Positions 33,217-44,200 of a DNA stretch of 64,000 nt are shown here, piece by piece. Position 1 is the stretch's first letter. Every line of letters starts with the position of its first letter. Both the position numbers and the translations under genes were made by a program. The stretch comes from an uncultured Kiritimatiellota bacterium (GTDB lineage Bacteria > Verrucomicrobiota > Kiritimatiellia > RFP12 > UBA1067). Where the stretch lies: contig CAKTYZ010000001.1 of NCBI GenBank assembly GCA_934635225.1, positions 1 through 64,000 on the forward strand, written 5' to 3'. The notes below the pieces were generated by a model. That model searched no databases, was not told the DNA's origin, and saw only the letters and a list, made by a program, of their open reading frames with translations.

Positions 33217-35427
33217 ATGAACAAACTGGTTGGTTGTGTCGTGGTCTGCATGGCGTGCGGTTTGGCGCGAACGGACACGCTGCGGGCTTGGGACGGTTGG
33301 TCGATGCGTTTCGTCGATGCGTCTGCGCGGCTTGAGCTCGTTCACGCGGCGAGTGGCGCGCGCGTGGAAGGGACGGTGTCGTTCACGGGGCCGGCGAAGG
33401 TGACGGGGGCTGGTGTCGCGGCGGATGCGGAGACGGCGGCGTGGCGCGTGACAGATTCGCGCGACGGCGTGAAAGGCCGCTTGGCCCTGGTCGATCCGGC
33501 GGGGAATGTCAACGGCTACATTACGTTCCAGCCGGATGGAAGCCGCCTTTCGCTGCTGGTCTACCATCGTACGGCGTTCGCCTTCGAGGGTGAGTTGAAG
33601 TATGAGGCGACGGTCTCCTACCGCCCGGATGCGATTTCCTGTCGCGTCACGCCGAAGGCGGGCGATTGCGTCTTGTCGGTGAAGAGCGGCGCGGCGGTCT
33701 CGCGCGACGACGATGCGCTCTTCTCGGCTTCGGCGGACGAGGCGCTGACGTTCTCGTCGGGACGTCTTGCGCACACGGAGAAGGGGTGGCGTCTTGATGC
33801 GGCGTTGGCGATATCCGAGCCGACGCAAAATGCGCTGTCGGTGTCGGTTCTGAAGGACTACTTCCGCTCGCGCTGGGTGCCTTGCTATTGTCCGCTGGAC
33901 AGGACGCGCGCGCCACAGGCACCGACGGGTTGGTTAAGCTGGAACACGTACTTTGATCGGGCGGGGTCGAAGGAAAACCTCGCTGAGGCGCGTTTCGCCG
34001 CAAAGTGGCTCAAGCCTTTCGGGCTGGAGATTTGGAACATCGAATCATGGCAGGACAACTCGGACCGTCTCCCGGTGTCGAAGTTCCATAACATGAATCT
34101 GGAGACCTACAAGGTCCAATTCCCCGAGGGCATGAAGTGGCTAGCGGACGAGATTCGCAAGCTTGGGTTCAAGCCGGGGCTTTGGATGGCGCCATACGGC
34201 ACGGGAAACGAGGCGTTCTATCAGGCGCACAAGGGCTGGTTCCTGCATGATGCGAAGGGGGCCCCGATTCGTTCGTGGAACGGCAAGTTCACGCTTGATC
34301 CGACCGTGCCTGAAGCGCTCGACCATCTGACGAAGATATTCGACAAGGCGTCGCACGACTGGGGTTATGAGTTCTTCAAGATAGACGGAATGTCGGGGCG
34401 TGGGCCTGGCTATTGTGCGCACCTCTATGAGCGACCTGAAATTCGCGCACGCTTCCTTGACCCGAACTGTCCCAATCCGTTTGAGCGGACGGTTGCGGCA
34501 TTCCGCAAAGGCATTGGCGATGACCGCGTCTTTCTCGCCTGTCAGGGACACTTCACGGGCGCGGAGGCGGGTTACGCCGACGCGAGTCGCACGGGCGCGG
34601 ATATTGTCCATCCAAACAAGCCTGTCAGTTGGCAGAACATCCTGCTTCAGGCTCGTTGCACGATCAATCAGATTTTTGTCCACTCGCTTGTCTTTTGGAG
34701 CGACCCTGACTGCATGCTTGTCGGACAAGGGGCACTTGCGCGCGAACAGGCGCAAGTCGAGACGACAGTTGTCGCATTGCCGGGGCAGCAGACCTTTGCG
34801 GGGGACAAGCTTGCGGAACTCGCGCCTGACCGCGTGAGACTGATTCAGCAGGCGCTGCCCGTCTGTGCGACGCAACCGGGCAAGCTCTATCCTCAGTTCG
34901 GCTATCTGCCGGTCTGGGACCTTCACATCGCGCGTCCGTTCGGAGATTGGCACGTTGTCGCGCTTTTCAATTGGGGCGACGCCGAGGCGCGAATCAGCGT
35001 GGACTGGGATGAGTTGGGCGAGTCATCGGAACGGCAGTTCTTCGGTTGGGAATTCTGGACTGACACGTTCCTTGGTGCGCAGAAGGAGCGGCTGGAATTG
35101 GCAGTTCCCGCACGTGGCGTACGTCTTGTCGCCTTGCGTCCCGACGCGGGGCGTCCGCAAGTCCTGACGACTGACCGCCACGTTACGCAGGGCGGTGTCG
35201 AACTGAAGGACGAGCGATGGAAGGACCGTTCGCTGACGACGACGGTTCATGTGGTCGGCGGTTTCCCGCTGACGATCCGGTTCGCGATTCCGGAAGGTTT
35301 CGCCTTGCAGCGCATTTCTGCCTTGGGCGCACGGGTCACGACGGCGCAGGAGTCGGAGGGGCGTGTCCTTGCAGTCACGCTGGCGAGCGATGTCTCGGCA
35401 GATGTGTCGGTGCAGATGGCGTTCTGA
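33217..35427 (+). CDS. secreted clan GH-D (alpha-galactosidase-like) hydrolase
   Basis: The 736-aa product starts at ATG 33217 behind AAAGGGGAG, 21 bp after parE. A signal peptide (KLVGCVVVCMACGLARTDT) is followed by a beta-rich N domain (about 25-215). The TIM barrel begins at PTGWLSWNTYFDRAGSKENL and carries GYEFFKIDGMSGRG with nucleophile Asp390 and DASRTGADIVHP with acid/base Asp462. VFWSDPDCMLVG completes the GH27/GH36 (clan GH-D) pattern. The C-terminal domain (about 590-736) is a beta-sandwich. The K-x-D and R-x-x-x-D pairs support an alpha-galactosidase or alpha-N-acetylgalactosaminidase. Exact family and linkage cannot be decided by eye. It may be cotranscribed with parE. Confidence 0.85.
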   Translation: MNKLVGCVVVCMACGLARTDTLRAWDGWSMRFVDASARLELVHAASGARVEGTVSFTGPAKVTGAGVAADAETAAWRVTDSRDGVKGRLALVDPAGNVNGYITFQPDGSRLSLLVYHRTAFAFEGELKYEATVSYRPDAISCRVTPKAGDCVLSVKSGAAVSRDDDALFSASADEALTFSSGRLAHTEKGWRLDAALAISEPTQNALSVSVLKDYFRSRWVPCYCPLDRTRAPQAPTGWLSWNTYFDRAGSKENLAEARFAAKWLKPFGLEIWNIESWQDNSDRLPVSKFHNMNLETYKVQFPEGMKWLADEIRKLGFKPGLWMAPYGTGNEAFYQAHKGWFLHDAKGAPIRSWNGKFTLDPTVPEALDHLTKIFDKASHDWGYEFFKIDGMSGRGPGYCAHLYERPEIRARFLDPNCPNPFERTVAAFRKGIGDDRVFLACQGHFTGAEAGYADASRTGADIVHPNKPVSWQNILLQARCTINQIFVHSLVFWSDPDCMLVGQGALAREQAQVETTVVALPGQQTFAGDKLAELAPDRVRLIQQALPVCATQPGKLYPQFGYLPVWDLHIARPFGDWHVVALFNWGDAEARISVDWDELGESSERQFFGWEFWTDTFLGAQKERLELAVPARGVRLVALRPDAGRPQVLTTDRHVTQGGVELKDERWKDRSLTTTVHVVGGFPLTIRFAIPEGFALQRISALGARVTTAQESEGRVLAVTLASDVSADVSVQMAF

Positions 35428-35504
35428 CCCGTCAGCGGGCAAAGTCCGATTTCCTGTCCTGCCAATTGTCGTCGCGCATTTTCCGTAGGGTCATTCGGCC
35501 ATTG

Positions 35505-36698
35505 TCATTCGTCCCCTTGGACATATGAGGGGCTTTGACAGCTTGTCCTGTCCTGTTCTCGCTCGCGATACTCTCGCATGCTCATGCCGTAACGGTTCCG
35601 AAAGAGACGTTTGAGGCTGGCGGGATTCTTGAACCCGCAGAGTCGTGTGACCCTCCCAATAGGGATATTGGAGTTGCGAAGTTCGTGGCAAATGGCGGTC
35701 AGACGGATAGAGAGAATGTCTTCAAAGACTGAACTTTTGCGTATTTCTCGATACCGGAGGTCAAGCAGACTGCGCGAAACATGGAGATGTGAGGCCACAT
35801 CAACGACACCGATGCCGCGACAGGCGTTGGCTCTGATGAATTCAACCGCGCGATTGATCAACTGTGTCGCGGGTGAGAGGCCGTGCGTCGATTCTCTGAT
35901 GACGATTTCACACCCTTTTACGACAGTTGTTTTTTGTACGGCATTCCCCCGCATGAGCTTGTCCAGAGATTGTGCGGCGACATAACCGATTTCTTCGAAG
36001 TTCGGCTTGATGCTGGTGAGTCGCGGATTTGTCGCCTGACAGACGAGGATGTCGTTGTCACACCCGATGATGTTGCATTCGTGCGGCAATTGGATATGGA
36101 CGCTTTGCGCAAAGGAAGTGATGCGTTTGGCCGCGAGGTCGTTGGAGGCAAAGATGGCGGTCGGTTTCGGTAGGGCATTCAGCCAGTCGGTCTCCGAGGC
36201 TTCGTTTGCAAAGAGCGTCTTGACGGGCAGAGGGTGGAGTCCTCGCGCAAATCCGATGTATCGCCGTCGGCTCCATAATCGATCGTCAACCGTGTAGAAT
36301 GCGTAAGACGCGAAAGTCCCCTGCGCCTTAAGGTGATGTGCAGCCTTAGCTCCAATCTCCTCATCGTCCAGAATGACGGCACGGCAGTGCGGTGACCGGT
36401 CGGAAAGTTCCAAGAGGGCTTCGTTCGCGATGACGGTCGGAATCTTCGCTTTGAGCGAAGACGAAATGATGTCGTAGATGTCGGGCTCGGCGGAGATGAT
36501 CAGCCCATCGCATCCAGTGGCGATTTCTTGGGCCAGCCTCCCATTGATGGCTTCCGTACGAGTTGTAATCAGGACGGCATCCCATGTCGGATGGTCGTTG
36601 AAATAGCGGAGAATGCCGCGCAGACGTGCACGCCCATCGATTCCATTGGTCGGAATGACCAAGACGACTCTCCGTGAGGTTGACCGATATGCTGTCAT
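35505..36698 (-). CDS. XylR-type regulator (sugar-binding domain plus AraC HTH)
   Basis: The 397-aa protein starts at ATG 36698, set by the -10 box nine bases upstream; the frame is open further. Residues of about 10-275 form a LacI-like periplasmic-binding-protein domain (RRVVLVIPTNGIDGRARLRG, PTAIFASNDLAAKRI, CNIIGCDNDILVC). The last 105 residues are an AraC-family double HTH (VDVASHLHVSRSLLDLRYRE, TRLCGFKNPASLKRLFRNRY, GMSMREYRER). This is the architecture of E. coli XylR, which activates on binding xylose. It is divergent from the 36832-44824 operon, which it probably activates. A direct repeat that could be its site abuts the target -10 box. Confidence 0.9.
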   Translation of the reverse strand: MTAYRSTSRRVVLVIPTNGIDGRARLRGILRYFNDHPTWDAVLITTRTEAINGRLAQEIATGCDGLIISAEPDIYDIISSSLKAKIPTVIANEALLELSDRSPHCRAVILDDEEIGAKAAHHLKAQGTFASYAFYTVDDRLWSRRRYIGFARGLHPLPVKTLFANEASETDWLNALPKPTAIFASNDLAAKRITSFAQSVHIQLPHECNIIGCDNDILVCQATNPRLTSIKPNFEEIGYVAAQSLDKLMRGNAVQKTTVVKGCEIVIRESTHGLSPATQLINRAVEFIRANACRGIGVVDVASHLHVSRSLLDLRYREIRKSSVFEDILSIRLTAICHELRNSNIPIGRVTRLCGFKNPASLKRLFRNRYGMSMREYREREQDRTSCQSPSYVQGDE

Positions 36699-36707
36699 TT
36701 GACGATA

Positions 36708-36716
36708 AGTATAGCA
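36708..36716 (-). promoter_or_regulatory. promoter TGCTATACT of the XylR-type gene
   Basis: On the minus strand this extended -10 box ends nine bases before ATG 36698, giving a leader of about two bases or none. Confidence 0.65.
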
Positions 36717-36761
36717 TTTGGCGGTGGCCTTCCGCAAGCGGCGTTGTTGAAAAGGCAACAT

Positions 36762-36793
36762 ATGTCTTGTGTGGAAAGTGATGTCCTTTGTGG
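36762..36793 (+). promoter_or_regulatory. direct-repeat site for the XylR-type regulator
   Basis: ATGTCTTGTGTGG (36762-36774) and ATGTCCTTTGTGG (36781-36793) match at 11 of 13 positions, 19 bp apart. The second copy occupies the -35 position and abuts the TAGAAT box at 36794-36799. Direct repeats placed like this are typical of AraC/XylR activator sites. The repeat is seen; the regulator is inferred from divergence. Confidence 0.55.
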
Positions 36794-36799
36794 TAGAAT
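36791..36799 (+). promoter_or_regulatory. promoter TGGTAGAAT of the 36832 operon
   Basis: Extended -10 followed by ACGC. The start codon lies 33 bases downstream with a strong GGAGG (36821-36825). An AraC-type direct repeat replaces the -35. Confidence 0.6.
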
Positions 36800-36831
36800 A
36801 CGCTTGACATAAATTTATAAGGAGGCTATCC

Positions 36832-39800
36832 ATGATGAGAAAGTTGCTGTTCGGCATATTGCTGGTTTGTCTTGTGCGGATGTGCGCGTTTGCGGTGGAT
36901 GGATTCAACTGGGTTGGAACTTGGTGGGCATCGACGACGGATTTCGCGACCGACACCCGTTACTGGGAGAATCATTGGCTGCCTTCCGCTGGAGGTGTCG
37001 CTTATTATCTCGGAGCAAACTTGAACAATCAGGTCTTCGCTTCACCCGTAACTTTGCGTGGGCTTGACTTCGGGGACGTTCAAGAGGCTTCCGGACGCCC
37101 GAAGATCCTTGGCGGCGAGTTAGTGTTGTCGGGGGACGCCTTCATCTCCGGCTCGGGGCGTGGGACGTCTGGCGCATGGGGGCGGATTGGGCACGTATGC
37201 TCGACGGTGCGTGGTACGGGCGACAACACCTTGACGAAGAAGGGACGCGGTGAGTTGATCGTCGATACGCCGTTTGCCGATTTCGGGACTCTCGTCGCCG
37301 GGGGAGGTCGCCTGACAACGACGAACGAGTCAGGGCGGCTGTTCGCGACAGACGCGACATTGGCGTGGAAAGGCGGCATCTTCCGTTGGACACCGACTCT
37401 GTCCGCTGGCGAGTCGGCATCGGCTTCGACGGGTGCGACCGCTTACGGCCCGTTTGGCGGCACGCTGATGTGGGGACGTGGAAGCGGAGCTTCGGTTTGC
37501 CTGACTCTTGAGAGTCTTGCCCGCACGGGCGACGGCGCGACTCTTTGGGTCGCGCCGGACGGTGGGGCCGCTGCGTTGGGTGAGACGGAGCGTCTGTTTG
37601 TGCTTGAGACCTTGCCGCAGGTGAACGGACTTTTGGATCCGGGCCTTGTCACGCGGGACGTCTCAACGGGTTCGTGGCCATTCTGCTTCACGACATACGA
37701 TTCGGGAAAGGGCATCGTGCCGTATCCTGTCTCCGCGATGAAGCCCCTGGAGGAGGCGAGAGTTGAAGATGTCGCGCGGGTGACCGCATCGCTTGCGTTG
37801 ACCGAGTCGAAGCGTGTCGCGGCGCTGGTCATCGACAATACGTCGGAACTGTCGATCGCTGAGGGCGCAACGCTTTCTGTCGGCGACGACGACACCGCAC
37901 ACGCGGCAGGCGTCATCTTCAATCGGCAGGTTGAGTTGGGTTCGGCCCTTGAATTCGTTGGCGCGGGCACGCTGGACTTCGGTGCGTCGCCGGGCATCAT
38001 TTGGAATGCCTCGAAAAACGGGAATGGCAGCGGGTATGTCAATCTCAAGACGCGCATCACAGGTTCGGGTGGGGTCACGTTCGCCTCGCGCGGCGGCATG
38101 ACTGCGGCGGACTATCCGATCTCCACAGGCAAGTTCAACGTCTATGCGGGCGTGGGCGGCTGGAGCGGTCCGACCTACGTCAACGGGACCGTCCTCTTAC
38201 TGCGCGCGTCGAACGCCTTGCCGTCTGGTGACATCTATGTCCTGAACAGCTCGGGACTTGAAGGTGGCGAACTTCTTCTCTCGGGCGGGATTAGCTGGAG
38301 CTTCTCCCAGAATCTGCACTTGGCTGGCCGCACGAACGGTTCGGTGGACGAGGCCGTGTTGCGTACGCCGCCGGCGACGGTCACATTCAATGGAGGTGTC
38401 TACTTGGATGAAGACGCGTCGCTGTCGTCTTATGATCCAAACGGTCTGGCCACCTTTGACTTCCGTGGCGGTCTTTTCGGCCCGGGTGCGCTGGCGTTGC
38501 CGAACGGCGCGACAGTGAACCTCTATTCGCCGGCGACGATTTCCGGCATTAACGGTTTCGGAAATGTCACGCTGAACGTCTCGACGAACGGCACGCTCGG
38601 CACAGGTCGCGTTTGGTTGCGCGGCGGCAGAGACCATCGCGTTGTCTTCACTGGCCAGTCTGGTCTTGTGGTGGGCAACGAGATCCGCTGCGACGCGGGT
38701 TCGCTCGATCTCTCGTTTTCGTTCGCCAAGGTCGCGCTGACTCGGTCAGGGTTTTTCTCGTCGGCGAACCTCTCGACGTTCTCGAGCCTGACATTGGGCG
38801 CCGACATTGATTTTGGGCGTATTAACGCTGTCTGTTCGCAGGATGACGCTGCGGGCGCGGATCGCATCGTCGCGGACATTGGCGGCGCGACGCTGGGCGT
38901 TGGCGATGACGGTGCGGATTCCGTGTTTGCGGTGCCGCTTGCTGATGGTGCGGGTGAACTTGCGCTGGCAAAGCGCGGAACGTGCGAGGTCGAACTCGTG
39001 CCCGCCGCACGCACGTATTCTGGCATGACGTCGATTGAGGCCGGGACTCTGCGATTGAATGACGATCCGTTTCTCTCGCGTTCGCTCCTGTATTGGCTCG
39101 ACGCCGATCAGGAGGATAGTCTGACGAAGGATGCCGACGGTACGATCACGACCTGGCGGTCGCGTGGAGGGTGTGCCGACGTGACGTTCACGGCGGTGGA
39201 CGGGATATCGACTTGGGGCGCGAACAAGGTGAACGGACGCAGCGTCGTCACGACCGGCGAGGCGGGCGCAACCCGTTTGCGCGGCGACAAGTCTCTGACG
39301 CAGAACACGGTGTTCGTCGTCTACCGCATTCACCGGGCGACGGGATACATGGGGCTGTTTGGCAGCGCGGACGAGAAGGACGACTACGGCGTGCGCCTCG
39401 CGGACAACTCCCCATCCGCTTCAACGGGTTGGACATCGCACCGAAGTGATTATAACTACAATACGACGTGCTGGATTCGCCGCGATGGAGGACGTGGCGG
39501 TCCGGCGGGCGTGGACTCGGGCGAGACGCACATCCTCACGCTTGTCCATGACCGTGATAACTGGCCGCATTCGGACAGTTGGGGCAAGAACACGCGGTCG
39601 GCGTCGTTTGTCCCGAGCCTCGGCTACTATGTCAAAGGACGTCCCTTTTGTGGCGACTACTGCGAAGTCCTCGCGTTTGACCGCGTTCTGACAGAAGTCG
39701 AGATGCGGAAGGTCGAAAACTACCTGTCGGAGAAGTGGTGCGCGAAGACCATCTGGGAAGACGTCGGCGTCTCCACGTTTCTGCCGGTGGATACGGCTCT

Positions 39801-41205
39801 CCGCATCGAGAGGGGCGGTGTGCTGGATCTCGCAGGGCAGTCGCTGGCTGTCGGGTCTCTCACGGGCGGTGGCGTAGTGACAAACTCATCCGCTGTGCCG
39901 GCGACGCTGACGGTGACGGGTGCGGCGAACTTCACGGGACGGATTGGCGGACAGACGACTTTGGCGTTGCAGACGACATCGGACATTGGCGGTGTCGTGT
40001 CCGAAGGTGCTACGCTTGAGGCGAATGCGGGCACGGTGACGGTGGAATCGCATCGGTTGACTCCGCCGACGGACGGTCTCTCTTACTGGTGCGATGCGGC
40101 GTGGACGAACACGATTCTGCGCGACAGCATGGGTGGCGTGACGAGTTGGGTGTCGCGGGCAGTTTCGTCGGCGTCGGCGCTGGTCAACGCGACGGGCGTT
40201 CTTCCAGGCGCATGGAACGCCTGTGCGCGACCGACTTATTCGTCTGTGGCGATGGACGGAAAGCCTGGCATAGTCTACGAGCAGGCCTGCCGTGCGCTCT
40301 GGGCGGATGCGAAGAGTCCTGTGCGTACGGTCTTCTTGGTCGTTCGGTTCAACGGTTCTCAGGTTGCGAATGCAGGACTTTGGGGCATCGGTGGCAAGTC
40401 TGTCGGCTATCGCACGGTGTCCTACGGAGCCTCCTTGAAACTTGCGAGTTGGTCGGACTGTTATGTGCGGCCAAGCGTCCGATCGGATCGTGTGGCGATG
40501 GACGGAATTGATTACGCCGAGGAAGAGATTCCTCTTGGCGATGGCGTGACACGTGTCTTCTCCGTCCGCCTCAGCGGCGATGCCGAGTCGGACGAGGTGC
40601 ATTTCGCCAATCTCGGTCTCGGTCATGTGCCCGCTTGCACGACCTGCATCGGTTCGTTTGACGGGAACAGCTCGATTAAGGGCGCAATCGGCGAGGTTAT
40701 CGCCTATGACCGTGTGTTGTCCGACGGGGAGATGCGCACCGTCGAGTCCTACTTGATGTCGAAGTGGCAGATGGCTGACTGGAAAGCGGGTGATGATCTG
40801 GAACTGATGGAGAGCGAGAATGGGCTGGCGGAAGGCTCGTTGTCCGTCAGAAGCGGCGCGACAGTCCGTGTGCCTGACGGGACACGGATTGGCGTGCTCT
40901 CTGGAGGCGGCGGAACGATTGCGGGCGGAGACTTGACGGTTGATGGCATCGCGGTTGCAGTGCGTGACGACGGTTCGGTCGAGCAGATTGATGTGGGCGG
41001 AGTGGTTCGCCTCTCCGAGAATGCGGAATTGCGCGTCTCGAATGCCGAGGTCCTGCGAAAGAATGTTTGGTGGCCGTTCCTGACGGCGACAACGCTGGAG
41101 GGTGTATTCGCCACGCACAACCTTCCGAAGAGCGTTTCCCTGCATCTTTCGGCGAACGCGGCGAGACTGCTGCGCGCAAAGGGGACATTGATCACCATTC
41201 GCTGA
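36832..41205 (+). CDS. giant exported beta-repeat/LamG-like protein, G-x5-R terminus
   Basis: The 1457-aa product is the largest here, starting behind GGAGG (Met-Met start, 36832). Signal peptide (KLLFGILLVCLVRMCAFA) is followed by FNWVGTWWASTTDFATDTRYW, a typical opening of autotransporter-repeat proteins. Repeat units include NTLTKKGRGELIVDTPFADF near 125 and LALAKRGTCEVELVPAARTY near 710. Two concanavalin-like modules start at LLYWLDADQED (about 752) and LSYWCDAAWTN (about 1083); each ends in a FDRVLTEVEMRKVENYLSEK-type strand and helix, so they are internal duplicates. No catalytic residues are apparent. C terminus LRAKGTLITIR. It is followed after 10 bp by the CE7/beta-helix enzyme and is probably under XylR-type control. 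Confidence 0.8.
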   Translation: MMRKLLFGILLVCLVRMCAFAVDGFNWVGTWWASTTDFATDTRYWENHWLPSAGGVAYYLGANLNNQVFASPVTLRGLDFGDVQEASGRPKILGGELVLSGDAFISGSGRGTSGAWGRIGHVCSTVRGTGDNTLTKKGRGELIVDTPFADFGTLVAGGGRLTTTNESGRLFATDATLAWKGGIFRWTPTLSAGESASASTGATAYGPFGGTLMWGRGSGASVCLTLESLARTGDGATLWVAPDGGAAALGETERLFVLETLPQVNGLLDPGLVTRDVSTGSWPFCFTTYDSGKGIVPYPVSAMKPLEEARVEDVARVTASLALTESKRVAALVIDNTSELSIAEGATLSVGDDDTAHAAGVIFNRQVELGSALEFVGAGTLDFGASPGIIWNASKNGNGSGYVNLKTRITGSGGVTFASRGGMTAADYPISTGKFNVYAGVGGWSGPTYVNGTVLLLRASNALPSGDIYVLNSSGLEGGELLLSGGISWSFSQNLHLAGRTNGSVDEAVLRTPPATVTFNGGVYLDEDASLSSYDPNGLATFDFRGGLFGPGALALPNGATVNLYSPATISGINGFGNVTLNVSTNGTLGTGRVWLRGGRDHRVVFTGQSGLVVGNEIRCDAGSLDLSFSFAKVALTRSGFFSSANLSTFSSLTLGADIDFGRINAVCSQDDAAGADRIVADIGGATLGVGDDGADSVFAVPLADGAGELALAKRGTCEVELVPAARTYSGMTSIEAGTLRLNDDPFLSRSLLYWLDADQEDSLTKDADGTITTWRSRGGCADVTFTAVDGISTWGANKVNGRSVVTTGEAGATRLRGDKSLTQNTVFVVYRIHRATGYMGLFGSADEKDDYGVRLADNSPSASTGWTSHRSDYNYNTTCWIRRDGGRGGPAGVDSGETHILTLVHDRDNWPHSDSWGKNTRSASFVPSLGYYVKGRPFCGDYCEVLAFDRVLTEVEMRKVENYLSEKWCAKTIWEDVGVSTFLPVDTALRIERGGVLDLAGQSLAVGSLTGGGVVTNSSAVPATLTVTGAANFTGRIGGQTTLALQTTSDIGGVVSEGATLEANAGTVTVESHRLTPPTDGLSYWCDAAWTNTILRDSMGGVTSWVSRAVSSASALVNATGVLPGAWNACARPTYSSVAMDGKPGIVYEQACRALWADAKSPVRTVFLVVRFNGSQVANAGLWGIGGKSVGYRTVSYGASLKLASWSDCYVRPSVRSDRVAMDGIDYAEEEIPLGDGVTRVFSVRLSGDAESDEVHFANLGLGHVPACTTCIGSFDGNSSIKGAIGEVIAYDRVLSDGEMRTVESYLMSKWQMADWKAGDDLELMESENGLAEGSLSVRSGATVRVPDGTRIGVLSGGGGTIAGGDLTVDGIAVAVRDDGSVEQIDVGGVVRLSENAELRVSNAEVLRKNVWWPFLTATTLEGVFATHNLPKSVSLHLSANAARLLRAKGTLITIR

Positions 41206-41215
41206 GAGGTCTGCC

Positions 41216-44200
41216 ATGAAACGTCTACTATATCTTTCCGCGTTGTTTTCTTTTCTGTTGTTGGGCTTTGCAAGAGCCTCCGACCGGGCTTCCGACGTGT
41301 CGAAGGTCGATGTGGTGGGGGCAGACTTCAAGTCAACGCAGGTCATGGGCGACGGCGACTGGGATCGGGCTCTGATCACAGGCACGACGCCGGGCGGAAA
41401 GCTTCTCTATGCGCGTGGCGAGGAAATTGTTCTTTCACTGAAGCTGGAAGGCCTTCGGAAGCCGCTGCCATCCGGTGTCTATTTCATCGACTGGGAGCGG
41501 ACGGGCGATGACGGCGTGACGGAACGCGGACGCGAGCCGTTGCCGTTCAAGGACGGTTGTTTCGTCTATCGCACGCGAAGCGATAGGCCGGGGTTCGTCT
41601 GTTTGGAGGCGAATGTGGTGACGGCAGACGGGCGGCGCGTGAAGAAGAGCCACCGCTGGGAGCCTCGTGTCTTCTTTCGTGGCGGTGTCGGCGTGGCTGT
41701 CGACGACATTCCCATGGTCCCGGAACCCGAAGACTACACGGCGTTTTGGCGCGCGTCGCTGGACGAACTTGCCGCCGTGCCGATGGTGCCCGAGTTGCGG
41801 GAGACTCCGTGTGCGGATACTCGCGTCCGATGCTATGCCGTGCGCATCCCTTGCGCGGGTCCGTGGCCAGTCACTGGCTATTTCACTGTGCCGAAGACGG
41901 CGTCGGTCACGAACCGTCTGCCGGCGTCGGTTGGCTTTCGCGGCGCGTCGCAACAGGAGCAATTGCCGCCGACGAAACCTCCGTATGATCGGATCGACCT
42001 TTGCATAAACCCGAACGGCTACGAGTTGGGGCGGGGACCTGACTATGTCAAGAGCTTCTTCAAAGGACTTTCCGAGGACGGCGCAGGTTACGGGATGGGG
42101 CCGAAATCCAACGCGGATCGGCGCACGAGCTACTGGAAGTATTGTGCGCTCCGTGCCGTGAGGGCCGTCCAGTGGATGAAGACGCGCCCAGAATGGAACG
42201 GATGCACGCTGACTCTCGCCGGTGGTAGTCAGGGCGATTGGCAGGCGTATCACGCCGCAGCCAACGTGCCGGGCGTCACGCGGATTTACGCGGACGGATC
42301 ATGGGGAGCGGACTGGGGCGGACAGTCTCTGCTTGGTCGCCTGAAGTCATCGTATCGTCCGAATGTCTGGTTCCCCGATATGGCGTATTTCGATCCGATC
42401 TACGCGGCACGGCGCATCCATTGCCCTGTGCGGATTTGCTTTGCAGGACTGGGCGACGCCTGTTCGACGCCAGCCTCGCTGGCATTGCTCTACCGCAACC
42501 TGTGTGGGCCGAAGTCCATCACCTATGTGCAAGGTTCGACGCACGGCTGGCGCCCGGTCGGGCAGCAGTCGCAGACGGTGCGGGATGTCGTTTCACTTCT
42601 CCAGTCGGCGTTGGAACGCGGCGAACGGAAGATCAAGGTTCCGCGTACGATCTGCCGGGTGACATCCGCGAATGGCCGTGCCGTCCTGGAACTGAAGGGA
42701 CTGTCGGATCGGGTGATAGACTTCGCTGGATCGGAGATACGCCTGTCGGATGGGGGAGAGTTTCTCTCGCTTGTCGCCTGCACGAACGTCTCCGTGCGCG
42801 AGGCTCGGCTGGCAGTGGACGATCATCGAACGGAACGAGTCTGCGCCGCCGTTCGGGCAGAAGGTTGCGAAGGCTGTGCATTTGAGCGGCTGGAGGTGGT
42901 GAACGCAACGTGCGCCTTTGCGGACATTGTCTCGACGGAAAACGTCTATCGCGACTGTCGCGTCCGCGTTGACGGACGTGCCGTCGGGTTTGCCGTGCGA
43001 CAGGCCGTCATCGGCCCTCGTCTGCTCGGCTGTTCCGTTTCGGGCGATGCGGTCGTTGCGGTCGATACCACACGAGGGCAGAATCCTGACGTACGCGGGC
43101 TCTTCGTCGATGGCGGCACGGTTCGTCTTGCAGGCTCGGACGGACGGCTGGAGGATTCGGTTTTTGCACACGGAGGCCGCATGGAGACGGGAGAGGCCTC
43201 TTGCTGCGCGAACGAGACATGGGTGGACGCGGCGCCTGCAGTGCGCACGGACCTGATGGCCTTCGTCCGAAAAGAGATTGCGCATGGGGCGAGACGGGTG
43301 ACAATTCCGCGCGCCCGCTACTGGTTGACCCCGCCGCCCGGTGAACCGGCGTATTTCGCGCTCTTCGGGAAAAGCGACGTGGAGATAGACTTCAACGGGA
43401 GCGAACTTGTCGGAACGGTTCAGGCTCCGATGTTCACGCTGAGCGATTGTACGAATGTGACGGTGCGCGGAGCAACGGTGGACTATGCGGATCTCCCGTT
43501 CACTCAAGCTGTCATCGAATGCGTTGACGGCGATCAGAACTGGGACGTGCGCATCATATCAGGCTATCCCATGCCATCCGCGGTCGCGCTGGCGTCCACG
43601 TCGTCCTTTTGGCCAGTGCAGGCCTACGGGGCGAAAACCCATGAGCCGGTGAACTTCATGCGCTACCGCAACGGTATCGCAATTGCACGCACGGGACGAG
43701 ACACCTATCGGGTGACGGGGGGCGAGTGCCGAGCGGGTGCAGTGGGCGACATCGCCGTCTGGAGTTGCGTTGATCAAACGCGCATGGCGCGTGCGGGCGC
43801 AGTGAACGTCTGGTCGTCATCCGGTTGCCGGATTGAAGATGTCTGCGTCTTTTCCGTGGCAAACGATGGATGTGGTTTCGCAGAAGCGCTGGCGACGAGC
43901 AACGCCTATGTCCGTTGTCGCCTCTTGCGGCGCGATTCGAAGACGGATCTCTTTCCGCGCGGTCTTCGTCGCTTGCGCAGCGGCAACCACGATGCCTTCA
44001 ATTCGCGGCGTTCGTTTGTCGGGCCTCAGCTGGACGGTTGCGTGTTCCAGTACCATTGCGACGACTGTGTGAACATCAGCGGTTACTACACGTTCGTCTT
44101 GGGGCGGTCGGGCAAATCCTATCGCGTTGCGACCTATGCGCAGGAGCGACTGCGCACGGGTGACCTCTGCCAAGTCCTGTTGCCTGACGGCGAATCGCCC

